Below are positions 21,654 through 31,308 of a stretch of DNA of 64,000 nt, one piece after another. The notes beneath the pieces are model-generated. The model did no database searches, had not been told where the DNA came from, and was given only the letters and a program-made list of their open reading frames with translations. The position numbers and the translations under genes are program-made. Source of the stretch: Rhizobium sp. ARZ01 (GTDB lineage Bacteria > Pseudomonadota > Alphaproteobacteria > Rhizobiales > Rhizobiaceae); NCBI RefSeq assembly GCF_014851675.1, contig NZ_JACVAE010000003.1:62001-126000 (forward strand), written 5' to 3'. Position 1 is the first letter of the stretch. Each line of letters starts with the position of its first letter.

Positions 21654-22285
21654 CCGATACAGTTCTTGCTTTAGAATCCTTGCATGTTTCACGTGAAACA
21701 AAAAATCGCCTGGAGAGGTTCATCGCCCTGTTCGAAAAATGGGCGCGTTCAATCAATCTCGTAGCACCTTCAACCTTGGGTGACTTTGGCGCGCGCCACA
21801 TTCAGGACAGTGCGCAGATCTTCCAGCTCAATCCGAACCCACAGATTTGGGTTGACCTCGGAAGTGGCGGCGGCTTCCCGGGCATGATTACGGCGATCCT
21901 GCTGAATGAATCGGATGGCGGCTGGGTCCATCTCATCGAGAGCAACAATAAAAAGGCGGCCTTCCTGCGAACAGCGATCGCCGAAACTGGCGCCCGGGCC
22001 AGCGTTCATCCGATTCGAATCGAAAGCGCGCCCGCCCTAATACCACAATGCGATGCAATCTCGGCTCGCGCCCTTGCTGATCTATCATTGTTGCTGCAGT
22101 TCAGCGAACCCTGGATGATAAACAATCCAAACTGTCGCGCCTATTTCCACAAAGGCCGGGATTACCAGGTTGAAGTGGATAAAGCCGTTGGTCGCTGGAG
22201 TTTTGATCTGGTACAACATCAAAGTGTCGTTGAGCGCGATTCTGTCGTGCTGGAAATAACGAACCTTTCGCGGATCATTCAGTGA
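21650..22285 (+). CDS. rsmG: 16S rRNA (guanine527-N7) methyltransferase RsmG
   Basis: SAM-dependent methyltransferase for 16S rRNA G527; loss gives low-level streptomycin resistance. 211 residues. SAM-binding [12 protein letters not shown] (about 66-77), then [16 protein letters not shown] for the acidic loop, and [13 protein letters not shown]. Translational coupling: its ATG overlaps the mnmG stop and its end overlaps the parA GTG start by 4. A perfect parS (21685-21700) is embedded in codons 12-17 and encodes HVSRET, which the protein tolerates in its N-terminal helix. Confidence 0.95.
   Translation: MTDTVLALESLHVSRETKNRLERFIALFEKWARSINLVAPSTLGDFGARHIQDSAQIFQLNPNPQIWVDLGSGGGFPGMITAILLNESDGGWVHLIESNNKKAAFLRTAIAETGARASVHPIRIESAPALIPQCDAISARALADLSLLLQFSEPWMINNPNCRAYFHKGRDYQVEVDKAVGRWSFDLVQHQSVVERDSVVLEITNLSRIIQ
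21685..21700. other. parS site 4 (perfect 16/16), inside rsmG
   Basis: TGTTTCACGTGAAACA, the full palindrome. It lies within the 5' coding part of rsmG and 0.6 kb before parA. Strongest ParB site in the window by match. Confidence 0.95.
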
Positions 22286-23091
22286 CGGCGGATCATATGG
22301 CCAGCTTATCCAACCGGATCATTACCATTGCGAACCAAAAGGGCGGGGTTGGTAAAACCACTACCGCGATCAATTTGGCGACCGCCCTTGCAGCGATTGG
22401 CGAGCGTGTGCTGATCGTTGATCTCGACCCGCAGGGCAATGCCAGCACAGGGCTCGGTATCGACCGTCGCGACCGCAAGCTCTCTTCTTACGACCTGTTG
22501 GTCGGCACGCATGGGATCTCTGAGATCGCCCAGCAAACAGCTGTGCCGAACCTGTCCATTCTACCGTCAACAATGGATCTGCTTGGCATCGAAATGGAAA
22601 TTGCCGGTGAGAGCGATCGGGTGTTTCGCCTTCGGCGTGCGCTGTTTTCCGACGATGCGGCGGCATACTCCTACATCCTCGTTGATTGCCCGCCCTCGTT
22701 TAATCTGCTGACGATGAATGCGATGACAGCAGCCCATTCAGTGCTCGTGCCGCTGCAATGCGAGTTCTTTGCGCTTGAGGGTTTGAGCCAATTGCTTGAG
22801 ACTGTCGACCAGATCAGGCGTTCGGTGAACCCGTCCCTGGATATCCAGGGTATCGTGCTGACAATGTACGATTCGCGGAATAATCTTGCTTTACAGGTGG
22901 TTAATGATGTCCGCTCTCATCTCGGAGAGAAGGTGTATCACACCCTTATTCCCCGGAATGTCCGCGTGTCTGAGGCCCCATCATATGGGAAGCCGGCTAT
23001 CCTTTATGATCTGAAATGCGCCGGCAGCCAGGCCTATCTGCAGCTTGCGTCCGAAGTCATCCAGCGCGAACGGCAGCGGAAAGCTGCGTAA
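22282..23091 (+). CDS. parA: chromosome partitioning ATPase ParA
   Basis: Deviant Walker-A ATPase (MinD/ParA/Soj family) that moves ParB-parS complexes to daughter cells. 269 residues from GTG 22282 or 264 from ATG 22297 (MASLSNRI). P-loop [11 protein letters not shown]' motif [11 protein letters not shown], Walker [20 protein letters not shown] 22282 overlaps the rsmG stop, while ATG 22297 is a conventional initiator; the choice is open. It is followed by parB after 20 bases. Genes rsmG, parA and parB form one operon. Confidence 0.96.
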   Translation: MTADHMASLSNRIITIANQKGGVGKTTTAINLATALAAIGERVLIVDLDPQGNASTGLGIDRRDRKLSSYDLLVGTHGISEIAQQTAVPNLSILPSTMDLLGIEMEIAGESDRVFRLRRALFSDDAAAYSYILVDCPPSFNLLTMNAMTAAHSVLVPLQCEFFALEGLSQLLETVDQIRRSVNPSLDIQGIVLTMYDSRNNLALQVVNDVRSHLGEKVYHTLIPRNVRVSEAPSYGKPAILYDLKCAGSQAYLQLASEVIQRERQRKAA

Positions 23092-23111
23092 ATTTTGTTG
23101 AGAGTAGACCC

Positions 23112-24005
23112 ATGAGTGACGACAATTCGAAGCGCCGTCTCGGCCGTGGTCTGGCCGCGCTGATCGGCGAGATGGATCAGCCGATGCCGACGGGGGCCGC
23201 TCCGTCGGCGCCGATCAATCCAGATCGCCTGGCGCCGATCGAATTCGTTGGTAGAAATCCGCGCAATCCGCGCCGTTATTTTGACGAAGCCGAGTTGCAC
23301 GATTTGGCCGCCTCGATCCGTCAGCATGGCATTGTGCAGCCTGTCGTTGTGCGTACGATCGGCCAGGAACGATTTGAGATAATTGCCGGCGAGCGGCGCT
23401 GGCGTGCAGCGCAGCTTGCTGGCTTCGTTGAGATTCCGGTGATCGTCCGGGATGTGGATGATCGTACTGCTTTGGAGATTGCGATCGTCGAAAACGTTCA
23501 GCGTTCGGATCTGAACCCTCTTGAAGAGGCGCTCGGATACGATCAGTTGATTGCTGAGCACGGCTATACGCAGAACGATCTCGGCGAAATTATCGGCAAG
23601 AGCCGCAGCCACGTGGCAAATAGCCTGCGCCTCCTGAAGCTGCCCGAGCCGGTGCGTGACATGCTGGCCTCTGGTGCGCTTTCTGCCGGCCATGCGCGCG
23701 CGCTGGTCCCCACGTCGGATCCCGTGGCGCTCGCAAAATCGATCGTAGCAAAAGGCATGTCCGTCCGCGACGCCGAGCGCTTGGCGCAGAACGACATCAA
23801 GGCACAGTCCGATCCGGACCACACACGCAAGCCGTCGCACAAGGAAGAAAAGGACGCCGACACGCTGGCGTTGGAGCGGACGCTGTCCGACAGTCTCGGC
23901 CTCGACGTGTCGGTAAGCCACAAGGCGGGCGGCGGATACTTGCGCATCAATTACAAGACGCTCGAACAGCTTGAAGAAATTTGCCGACTTTTGGAGCGCC
24001 GGTAA
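23112..24005 (+). CDS. parB: chromosome partitioning protein ParB
   Basis: CTP-dependent DNA clamp that loads at parS and spreads along DNA, positioning the origin. 297 residues. The N-terminal ParA-stimulating peptide region (KRRLGRGLAALIGE, 7-20) is arginine-rich, the CTPase-box GERRWRA is at 93-99, ENVQRSDLNPLEEA at 127-140, and the helix-turn-helix (about 153-175, NDLGEIIGKSRSHVANSLRL) recognises parS. C-terminal dimerisation segment to 297. ATG 23112 is chosen; an upstream in-frame start at 23016 would sit inside parA. Six well-matched parS sites in the window are its expected targets. Confidence 0.97.
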   Translation: MSDDNSKRRLGRGLAALIGEMDQPMPTGAAPSAPINPDRLAPIEFVGRNPRNPRRYFDEAELHDLAASIRQHGIVQPVVVRTIGQERFEIIAGERRWRAAQLAGFVEIPVIVRDVDDRTALEIAIVENVQRSDLNPLEEALGYDQLIAEHGYTQNDLGEIIGKSRSHVANSLRLLKLPEPVRDMLASGALSAGHARALVPTSDPVALAKSIVAKGMSVRDAERLAQNDIKAQSDPDHTRKPSHKEEKDADTLALERTLSDSLGLDVSVSHKAGGGYLRINYKTLEQLEEICRLLERR

Positions 24006-24016
24006 CTGCCGGAATC

Positions 24017-24042
24017 TCTGCGCGCGTTCAGCCGCGCGCAGA
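24017..24042. terminator. GC-rich hairpin between convergent parB and holA
   Basis: Perfect 10-bp inverted repeat TCTGCGCGCG/CGCGCGCAGA with a 6-base loop, covering the end of holA and the parB-holA junction. No T run on either strand, so it may help termination or protect ends rather than be a full intrinsic terminator. Confidence 0.45.
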
Positions 24043-25062
24043 CTGGAGAACGGTTGATAGCAGTGTCTGCAATGCGACCGTCCCTTCCAGCGAGGGTCGC
24101 TGGCGGCTTTGAAGAATAGCAGCCTGAAGCCTTCCCATCTCGCGGCGGATCGCTTCGATTTTCCATCTTCTGAGTGCCAACTCGATAACTGGTTTGCGTC
24201 GGAAATGGAGCTGACGGCCGAGCGTTCCGACGACCAGTGAAGCGTCGGCGCGCTTCTCGTCCATTTCCGCCCGCATCAACTCGAGAAGCTGGAACTGCTT
24301 AAGGCAGGCCTGAAGGACGAGAAATACCGGCGTCTTGGAGGCCATGATCTTCTGCATGGCATTGAGAAACGAGGCCTGCTCGCCTTTCAGGATCGCATCG
24401 ACCGCGTCATCGACGGAAATTGCGCTCGCGTCACCAATCGCTGCAAGGACGTCCCCCTCCTCGACGGTTTCGCGTCCGTGACAGTAGAGAGCAAGCTTTC
24501 GTATCTCGTTGCGCGAAGCGATTCGGTCTCCCCCGATCGATTCCATCAGCCGTTGTCGGGCAACTGGCGAAATGCGCAATCCCGCTTCTTCAAGCTCACC
24601 GTCGATCAGGCTGTTCAAGGCGCGTGTGTCATCGGCATAGCAGGGAATCGCGACTGCAATACGCGATGTTTCGACAGACTTGCGCAGGCCGGCACCTTTC
24701 TTCAGATCCCCGCCCTCAATGATCAACGTGCAACCCTTTGGCGCCTCCTTGCCGAGGAGATCAATCGCTTCCACGAGGGGTCGCTCGTTGCTGGCGTCCT
24801 TGATCCAGACAAGACGGTCCCCGCCGAAAAGTCCGATTGAGTTCATTTCGTCGAGCAATCGCCCTGGCTGGCCGATAAGATCGCCGGCCGTCATCCGGAT
24901 GGTCGAGAACGCATCGTCGAGCGCAACGCCAGTTGAGCGGGCCAGATGCGCTGCCCGTTCGGAGACTAGCCCTCTATCCGGGCCATAGACCAGAAAAATT
25001 CCGCCAGATCGAGGCGCTCTTTTCAGAAACCCCTCGAACTCGTGCGACTTGATCTCAGTCAT
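24028..25062 (-). CDS. holA: DNA polymerase III delta subunit
   Basis: Clamp-loader subunit that opens the beta sliding clamp. 344 residues, the usual length. The N-terminal LVYGPDRGLVSERA-like fold segment (23-36) is a degenerate P-loop region, as expected for delta, which does not hydrolyse ATP. The SIGGDRIASRNEIRKLALY segment and the C-terminal collar domain are present. It starts 6 bases after lptE ends on the same strand, so leuS-lptE-holA is a minus-strand operon, the conserved alphaproteobacterial arrangement. Confidence 0.93.
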   Translation of the reverse strand: MTEIKSHEFEGFLKRAPRSGGIFLVYGPDRGLVSERAAHLARSTGVALDDAFSTIRMTAGDLIGQPGRLLDEMNSIGLFGGDRLVWIKDASNERPLVEAIDLLGKEAPKGCTLIIEGGDLKKGAGLRKSVETSRIAVAIPCYADDTRALNSLIDGELEEAGLRISPVARQRLMESIGGDRIASRNEIRKLALYCHGRETVEEGDVLAAIGDASAISVDDAVDAILKGEQASFLNAMQKIMASKTPVFLVLQACLKQFQLLELMRAEMDEKRADASLVVGTLGRQLHFRRKPVIELALRRWKIEAIRREMGRLQAAILQSRQRPSLEGTVALQTLLSTVLQSARG

Positions 25063-25068
25063 AGCCGG

Positions 25069-25569
25069 CTAACGCGTGGCAAGCGTTGCAGTGATATCCG
25101 CCCGCAGCAGTTCAGCCAACTCGCGCGCCGCCCGGTTCTCAGCATCGCGAATGGCGCGAAGTTTGGCGAATTCCTGGACCGGAAAATCGACGAGCGCCAC
25201 GACTTGCCGTCGCCCGGAGCGAATAGTTTCGCCGGAGTCGGAGCGGGCAAGATTGTAGTCGCCAGTCATCACGACGCGGCCGGCGCGCGCGACGTCGTCT
25301 GACGAAGACACGAGAACGTCGATGTCACGCGAGGCGACGTTCAATTCCAGCTGATAAGCCGCCGTGGTCGGCTCGCCCGCACCGCCGTTCAGAAGGAACA
25401 CCAGTTCGTTGCGGACTCGTTGCTCGACTCGGTCCTCAGCCTCGGAAATCGACACCGAAGCAGTTGTCCCATTGGTGGACGATCCAGCCGAATGCAACGG
25501 CCGAACCTGACAACCAGCAGAAGCTGCGAGAACGACGAGGCTGAATGCTGAAATCGCGAGTCTTCTCAT
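25069..25569 (-). CDS. lptE: LPS-assembly lipoprotein LptE
   Basis: Outer-membrane lipoprotein partner of LptD for lipopolysaccharide export. 166 residues from ATG 25569. The N-terminus is a lipoprotein signal (MRRLAISAFSLVVLAASAGC) with the lipobox Cys at position 20. The rest is mixed alpha/beta with low sequence conservation, as is usual; identification rests on the lipobox, length, and the leuS-lptE-holA order. An upstream in-frame start at 25593 would add 8 residues and is unlikely. leuS overlaps its 5' region; the genes share a transcript. Confidence 0.85.
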   Translation of the reverse strand: MRRLAISAFSLVVLAASAGCQVRPLHSAGSSTNGTTASVSISEAEDRVEQRVRNELVFLLNGGAGEPTTAAYQLELNVASRDIDVLVSSSDDVARAGRVVMTGDYNLARSDSGETIRSGRRQVVALVDFPVQEFAKLRAIRDAENRAARELAELLRADITATLATR

Positions 25570-25579
25570 GCGCCTTCCG

Positions 25580-28198
25580 TCAGACAACAACATTCACGAT
25601 CCTCTGCGGAACGACGATGATCTTCTTCGGTGTTTTACCGCCAAGCGCGGCCTGAACCTGTTCCAGCCCCAGCACAGCTGCTTCGACGGCCATCTGATCT
25701 GCATCGCGCGCAATTGTCAAATCGGCGCGCTTCTTGCCGTTGATCTGTACCGGGAGGGTAACATCGTTCTCGGCAACCAGCGCCTCGATGTAAGCCGGCC
25801 ATGCGGTGCTGGCGACGAGGCCCTCTCCGCCAATTACCTTCCAGCATTCCTCAGCCAGATGCGGCATCATCGGCGCCACCATCGCGATCAGAATTTCGGC
25901 AGCGTTGCGCACGGCGCCGATCATGTCGTCGTTCGCCTTGCCCTCGGCAACCGATGTCAGCGGCGCAGCGAGGACATTGACGAACTCATAGATCCGGGCG
26001 ACGGCCTTGTTGAACGCCAGCTTGTCGTAGTCCAACTGGACTGCCTTCAAGGTCCTGTTGGCAGCACGCGACACCGCCAATGCTTCGCCGTCGACGCCCG
26101 CTCGGGATGGCGAAGCTTTCAACGCGGCCGACGCCTCGGAGATCAAGCGCCAGACGCGCTGGACGAACCTGTGCGCGCCCTCAACACCGGCCTCGGACCA
26201 GATGACGTCACGGTCGGGCGGGGAATCGGACAGGACGAAGAACCGGGCGGTGTCTGCACCGTAGGAGGCGATGATATCGTCCGGATCGACGACATTCTTC
26301 TTCGACTTCGACATCTTCTCGATCGAGCCGATCGTAATTTCTTCGCCGGATTCGATGTGAACTGCGCGGCGCTTGCCGTCGAGTTCCTCGATGCGAATTT
26401 CCGCCGGCGTCACCCATTCACGGCCCCGCTTGTAGGTCTCGTGCACGACCATGCCCTGGGTGAAAAGACCCTTGAAGGGTTCTTTCACGTCGAGATGACC
26501 GGCCACCTGCATCGCGCGGGTGAAGAAACGGGAATAGAGCAGGTGCAGGATCGCGTGCTCGATGCCGCCGATATATTGGTCGACCGGCAGCCAGGAGTCG
26601 GCAGCAGCCGGATCGGTCGGCCGGCTCTCCCAGGGCGCGGTGAAACGGGCGAAGTACCAGGACGAGTCGACGAACGTGTCCATCGTATCCGTCTCACGCC
26701 TCGCGTCCTTACCGCATTGCGGGCAGTTGACGTGCCGCCACGTGGCATGACGGTCGAGCGGATTGCCGGGGCTGTCGAAGGAGACGTCGTCCGGCAGCTT
26801 AACCGGCAGATCCTTTTTCGGCACGGGCACCACGCCGCAGTCTTCGCAATGAATGATCGGAATCGGGCAGCCCCAATAGCGCTGGCGCGAGATGCCCCAG
26901 TCGCGCAGACGGAAGTTCACCTTGCGCTCGCCTTGAGGGGCATTGCCGATGATTGTTTCGCCCAAGCGCTTTGCCACGGTTTCGAAGGCAGCCTGGGTCG
27001 AGAGGCCGTCCAGGAAGCGGGAATTGATCATCACCCCATCGCCGACATAGGCCTCGTCGTCAATTGCAAATGCGGCCGGATCTGCGCCTTCAGGCATCAC
27101 GACTGGCACGACCGGCAGGCCGTACTTGCGCGCAAAATCGAGATCGCGCTGGTCGCCCGAGGGGCAGCCGAAGATGGCGCCGGTGCCGTAGTCCATCAGC
27201 ACGAAATTGGCGACATAGACGGGCAAATCCCAGTTCGGGTCGAGCGGATGGCGGACCCGGATGCCGGTGTCCATTCCCATTTTCTCGGCTGTCTCGAGTG
27301 CAGCAAGCGAGGTTCCCGCGCGGCGGCACTCCTCGCAGAAGGACGCGATAGCGGGGTTCCGGCTTGCGGCGTCCTTCGCCAACGGATGATCGGCGGAGAT
27401 GGCGAGGAACGAAGCGCCGAACAATGTATCGGGACGTGTCGTGTAGACTGTCACCTCGCTCGCATCGGTGAGGCCGGCTCGATCGGCGATCTCCCAGCGA
27501 ATCAGCATGCCGTCCGAGCGGCCGATCCAGTTCTTCTGCATCAGACGGACTTTTTCCGGCCATTGGTCGAGTGTCTCGAGCGCCTGCAGCAGGTCGTCCG
27601 AAAAATCGGTGATGCGGAAGAACCATTGCGTCAATTCCCGCTGCTCCACCAGAGCGCCGGAACGCCAGCCGCGTCCATCGATCACCTGTTCGTTGGCCAG
27701 TACCGTATTGTCGACGGGGTCCCAGTTGACCTTCGACTGCTTGCGGTAGACGAGCCCCTTCTCCAGGAAATCCAGGAACAGGCTTTGCTGGTGCTGGTAA
27801 TACTCGACGTCGCAGGTCGCGAACTCGCGCGACCAGTCAAGAGAAAGCCCCATGGCTTTCAGTTGGGCTTTCATCGAGGCGATGTTCTGGTAGGTCCAGG
27901 TCGCGGGATGAACGCCTCGCTCCATGGCTGCGTTCTCGGCCGGCATGCCGAAGGCATCCCAACCCATCGGGTGCAGCACGTTGAAGCCGCGGGCGCGCTT
28001 GTAGCGGGCAACCACGTCGCCCATCGCATAGTTGCGAACATGGCCCATGTGAATGCGCCCGGACGGATACGGGAACATTTCGAGGACATAGTACTTCTCC
28101 CGCGGATCGTCGTTCTTCGTCAGGAAGACGTTCTCTTCGTTCCATTTTGCCTGCCAACGGGGCTCGGCATCGCGGGGGTTGTAACGTTCAGTTGCCAT
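25580..28198 (-). CDS. leuS: leucyl-tRNA synthetase
   Basis: Class Ia synthetase charging tRNA-Leu. 872 residues from ATG 28198 ([10 protein letters not shown]), in the family range. HMGH (50-53) is the HIGH motif and KMSKS at 628-632 is the second ATP-binding motif. The CP1 editing domain (about 225-420) is present, and a [13 protein letters not shown] zinc-ribbon-like segment follows in the catalytic core. The longer frame to 28282 adds 28 residues with no support. Its last codons lie 11 bases before lptE begins. It has a 193-base divergent region with yggS. Confidence 0.97.
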   Translation of the reverse strand: MATERYNPRDAEPRWQAKWNEENVFLTKNDDPREKYYVLEMFPYPSGRIHMGHVRNYAMGDVVARYKRARGFNVLHPMGWDAFGMPAENAAMERGVHPATWTYQNIASMKAQLKAMGLSLDWSREFATCDVEYYQHQQSLFLDFLEKGLVYRKQSKVNWDPVDNTVLANEQVIDGRGWRSGALVEQRELTQWFFRITDFSDDLLQALETLDQWPEKVRLMQKNWIGRSDGMLIRWEIADRAGLTDASEVTVYTTRPDTLFGASFLAISADHPLAKDAASRNPAIASFCEECRRAGTSLAALETAEKMGMDTGIRVRHPLDPNWDLPVYVANFVLMDYGTGAIFGCPSGDQRDLDFARKYGLPVVPVVMPEGADPAAFAIDDEAYVGDGVMINSRFLDGLSTQAAFETVAKRLGETIIGNAPQGERKVNFRLRDWGISRQRYWGCPIPIIHCEDCGVVPVPKKDLPVKLPDDVSFDSPGNPLDRHATWRHVNCPQCGKDARRETDTMDTFVDSSWYFARFTAPWESRPTDPAAADSWLPVDQYIGGIEHAILHLLYSRFFTRAMQVAGHLDVKEPFKGLFTQGMVVHETYKRGREWVTPAEIRIEELDGKRRAVHIESGEEITIGSIEKMSKSKKNVVDPDDIIASYGADTARFFVLSDSPPDRDVIWSEAGVEGAHRFVQRVWRLISEASAALKASPSRAGVDGEALAVSRAANRTLKAVQLDYDKLAFNKAVARIYEFVNVLAAPLTSVAEGKANDDMIGAVRNAAEILIAMVAPMMPHLAEECWKVIGGEGLVASTAWPAYIEALVAENDVTLPVQINGKKRADLTIARDADQMAVEAAVLGLEQVQAALGGKTPKKIIVVPQRIVNVVV

Positions 28199-28391
28199 GT
28201 CTTCGATATGTCCGGAAAGCTGTGGGCAAAGCCCATGAAAATTTGTGCCGAGACCTTCACCATGAAACCGCGAGAGCGTCAAGTTTTGACGGCCCTTCGC
28301 GCGGTAGAGTCCGATCGGTGATCTCGCTGTCTTGGCAAGCCGTCACGATTTCGCTAGGTCCGATACCGGTTCAAATATTGGAGGCCCGGGC

Positions 28392-29051
28392 ATGGAATTG
28401 GAAGAGCGTCTCAACGAGGTTCGCGATCGTATCCGCAAGGCCGCTCTGGCCACCGGACGTGATGCGGACGCGGTCACGCTCGTTGCCGTGTCGAAGACTT
28501 TCGATGCGGATGCAATACGCCCGGCGATTGCGGCGGGTCAGAGGGTCTTTGGCGAAAACCGCGTCCAGGAGGCACAGGGCAAGTGGCCTGGGCTTCGCGA
28601 CGAAACGCCTGACCTGAAGCTCCACCTGATCGGTCCGTTGCAATCCAACAAGGCGGCGGAGGCAGTGGCGCTGTTCGACGTCATCGAAACAGTCGATCGG
28701 GAGAAGATCGCCAGAGCAATTGCTGCGGAGATTGAGCGCCAGGGCCGTCGCCCGCGCCTCTACGTTCAGGTCAACACCGGGCTAGAAGAGCAAAAAGCCG
28801 GAATTGCGCCTGACGATGCCGCTTTGTTCGTTGCGTTTTGCCGGTCGGAGCTCGGGCTCGAGATTGAGGGGCTGATGTGTATCCCGCCCGTCGACGAAAA
28901 TCCGGGTCCCCATTTCGCTCTTCTTGCCAAGCTTGCAAAGGAAGCAGGCGTCGAGCGACTGTCGATGGGAATGTCGGGGGACTATGAGACGGCCATCGCC
29001 TTTGGCGCGACGAGCGTGCGCGTGGGATCCGCCATTTTCGGTTCGCGGTAG
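28392..29051 (+). CDS. YggS family PLP homeostasis protein
   Basis: PLP-binding TIM-barrel protein (PLPBP/PROSC family) that controls free pyridoxal phosphate; it has no known catalytic activity. 219 residues. PLP Lys35 lies in LVAVSKTFDADAI, then GENRVQEAQGKW (53-64) and HLIGPLQSNK are family blocks. The C-terminal SMGMSGDYETAIAFGATSVRVGSAIFG contains the phosphate-binding loop. ATG 28392 is chosen over an upstream in-frame ATG at 28332. It diverges from leuS. Followed by a propionyl-CoA-synthetase-like gene after 215 bases. Confidence 0.93.
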   Translation: MELEERLNEVRDRIRKAALATGRDADAVTLVAVSKTFDADAIRPAIAAGQRVFGENRVQEAQGKWPGLRDETPDLKLHLIGPLQSNKAAEAVALFDVIETVDREKIARAIAAEIERQGRRPRLYVQVNTGLEEQKAGIAPDDAALFVAFCRSELGLEIEGLMCIPPVDENPGPHFALLAKLAKEAGVERLSMGMSGDYETAIAFGATSVRVGSAIFGSR

Positions 29052-29266
29052 TCACGCGTTCCGGGCGCTACCGTATTGCACGCGCCCCGCGGCCCACATC
29101 TGCGCAACCGGTGGGCGGCTGTGCCATGATGCTTGACCAATAAGAACGGGAAATCCGCGGCATTTCTAGCCCATTGGTCTGACTTCCCTGCGTGGAGGCA
29201 GTTCCCTATTCTTTCCTCCGGAGGGGCCGTCATCGACGGCCAAGTGTATTCCGGAGGAGCATGATC

Positions 29267-31174
29267 ATGGCGAGCACCTACGCAGCCACCTACGCGCAAT
29301 GGAAGGCCGAGCCGTCCCGATTCTGGGCGGACGCCGCCGGCGCTATCGACTGGTTCAAGACGCCGTCCATTGCATTTGATGGCGAGCGGGGCGTCTACGG
29401 ACACTGGTTTCCCGATGGAGAGGTCAATACCTGCTACAATAGCGTCGACCGCCATGTCGCGGCCGGCCGGGGCGACCAGGCTGCGCTGATCTATGACAGC
29501 CCCGTCAGCGGCCAGAGGCGTCGTTTCACATATGGTGAGATGCTGGCCGAAGTCCAGGCCATCGCGGCGGTGCTGATCGATTTGGGGATCGAGCGCGGCG
29601 ATCGTGTCATCATCTATATGCCCATGGTTCCCGAGGCAGTCTTCACCATGCTCGCCTGCGCCCGCATCGGCGCGGTCCATTCGATCGTCTTCGGTGGGTT
29701 TGCGGCGAATGAACTCGCGACCCGCATCGACGATTGCAAGGCGAAGCTTGTGGTGACGGCGAGCTGCGGCATCGAACCCGGCCGCGTCGTCGCCTACAAG
29801 CCGCTGCTTGATGCGGCAATCGAGATGGCCGGCCACAAACCGCAGCGTTGCCTGGTTCTCCAGCGCCCTGAATTGGCGGCTTCGCTTGTCGAGGGACGCG
29901 ATGTCGACTTCACGACGACCGTCGCTCAAGCGAGACAAAGCGGCCGGGCTGTGCCTTGCGCTTCGCTGCGCGCGACAGATCCGCTCTATGTCCTCTACAC
30001 CTCCGGGACCACGGGCCAGCCAAAGGGCGTATTGCGCGATAATGGTGGGCATATGGTGGCGCTTGCGTGGAGCATGAAGCATTTCTATGGCGCCGAGCCC
30101 GGTGAGGTGTTCTGGGCAGCGTCGGATATCGGCTGGGTGGTCGGCCATTCCTATATTGTCTATGGACCCCTGCTGAACGGAAGCACCACCGTGCTTTACG
30201 AGGGCAAGCCGGTCGGCACGCCGGACGCCGGTGCTTACTGGCGCGTAATCCAGGAGCACAGCGTTAGCATCCTCTTTACTGCGCCGACAGCGTTTCGCGC
30301 CATCCGCAAGGAAGACCCGTCGGCGGCCTTGATCGCGCAGTACGACCTGAGCTCGCTGCGCGCCCTCTTCCTTGCCGGAGAGCGGGCCGATCCGGACACG
30401 CTGCAATGGGCGGAAAAGGTTTTGCAAGTGCCGGTGATCGATCATTGGTGGCAGACGGAAACAGGTTGGCCGATGGCTGGTAACCCGCGCGGCCTGGGGC
30501 TTCTGCCGGTGAAGCATGGCTCGCCGACGGTTCCCCTCCCCGGCTACTCGATCGATGTGCTCGACGATGCCGGCCACACGGTCGATCCAGGTACGCTCGG
30601 CAACATTGTCGTCAAGCTTCCCCTGCCCCCGGGCTGCCTCCCCTCCTTCTGGAACGCCGACGAGCGCTTCCGCGCCGCCTGCCTTGCCGAATTTCCCGGC
30701 TACTACAAGACCTCGGACGCAGGCTATATCGATGACGACGGCTACGTCTTCATCATGGCGCGCACAGACGACATCATCAACGTTGCGGGTCACCGCCTCT
30801 CCACCGGCGCAATGGAAGAAGTCTGCGCCAGCCACCCGGACGTTGCCGAATGCGCCGTCATCGGTATTGCCGATGCCTTGAAAGGACAGATCCCAGCCGG
30901 CTTCCTCGTACTTAACAACGGTGTTTCACGTGAATCATCGCTCATCGAGGGCGAGGTTGTTGCGCTCGTGCGCGACCGGATCGGCCCGGTCGCTGCCCTC
31001 AAGACGGTTGTCTGCGTCAAGCGTCTGCCGAAAACGCGCTCCGGCAAAGTCCTGCGTGGAACGATGCAGAAGATCGCTGATCGCGAGGATTGGAAGATGC
31101 CTGCGACGATCGACGATCCGGCCATTCTCGACGAGATCCGCGAGGCGCTGCACGCGCATGGCATTGGGGTCTAG
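29267..31174 (+). CDS. prpE: propionyl-CoA synthetase-like acyl-CoA ligase
   Basis: AMP-forming short-chain acyl-CoA synthetase, 635 residues. Adenylation motif LYTSGTTGQPKGVLRDNGG (8-fold core A3), WWQTETGWPM (A5) and the A10 KTRSGKVLRGTM with the conserved lysine are visible. The RDNGG stretch and IDWFKTP near the N-terminus resemble the propionyl-CoA/ACSS3 branch rather than acetyl-CoA synthetase. ATG 29267 is preferred over ATG 29261 because GGAGGA is eight bases before it. A parS site is embedded in its C-terminal part (VSRES). The true acetyl-CoA synthetase acsA follows 1 kb downstream. Confidence 0.82.
   Translation: MASTYAATYAQWKAEPSRFWADAAGAIDWFKTPSIAFDGERGVYGHWFPDGEVNTCYNSVDRHVAAGRGDQAALIYDSPVSGQRRRFTYGEMLAEVQAIAAVLIDLGIERGDRVIIYMPMVPEAVFTMLACARIGAVHSIVFGGFAANELATRIDDCKAKLVVTASCGIEPGRVVAYKPLLDAAIEMAGHKPQRCLVLQRPELAASLVEGRDVDFTTTVAQARQSGRAVPCASLRATDPLYVLYTSGTTGQPKGVLRDNGGHMVALAWSMKHFYGAEPGEVFWAASDIGWVVGHSYIVYGPLLNGSTTVLYEGKPVGTPDAGAYWRVIQEHSVSILFTAPTAFRAIRKEDPSAALIAQYDLSSLRALFLAGERADPDTLQWAEKVLQVPVIDHWWQTETGWPMAGNPRGLGLLPVKHGSPTVPLPGYSIDVLDDAGHTVDPGTLGNIVVKLPLPPGCLPSFWNADERFRAACLAEFPGYYKTSDAGYIDDDGYVFIMARTDDIINVAGHRLSTGAMEEVCASHPDVAECAVIGIADALKGQIPAGFLVLNNGVSRESSLIEGEVVALVRDRIGPVAALKTVVCVKRLPKTRSGKVLRGTMQKIADREDWKMPATIDDPAILDEIREALHAHGIGV
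30922..30937. other. parS site 5 (15/16), inside prpE-like gene
   Basis: TGTTTCACGTGAATCA, the same one-base variant as site 1. In the reading frame it encodes the VSRES stretch. It is 16 kb from oriC. Confidence 0.88.
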
Positions 31175-31256
31175 TGGGCGTCACTCGCCCTCTGGACGAG
31201 GCGCACCACGGTCGGCGGGCATTTGCGTCGCTGTCACCCTTCACGCCCTTCCCCAA

Positions 31257-31290
31257 AAGAAAAGCCCGGTCCTTGCGGCCGGGCTTTTTG
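31257..31290. terminator. bidirectional Rho-independent terminator
   Basis: Perfect 9-bp stem AAAGCCCGG/CCGGGCTTT with T tract on the plus side and A tract on the other side. It lies between the convergent prpE-like gene and trcR and can end both transcripts. Confidence 0.85.
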
Positions 31291-31308
31291 CATGAGGAAA
31301 ACGATAAC

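Noticed and set aside
25568..28321. 917-codon open frame on the plus strand, opposite leuS
   Set aside because: Shadow frame of a GC-rich gene. leuS has full synthetase motifs; the opposite product has no family signature.
28982..30835. 617-codon minus-strand frame opposite the prpE-like gene
   Set aside because: Antisense shadow; no recognisable motif and no ribosome site.
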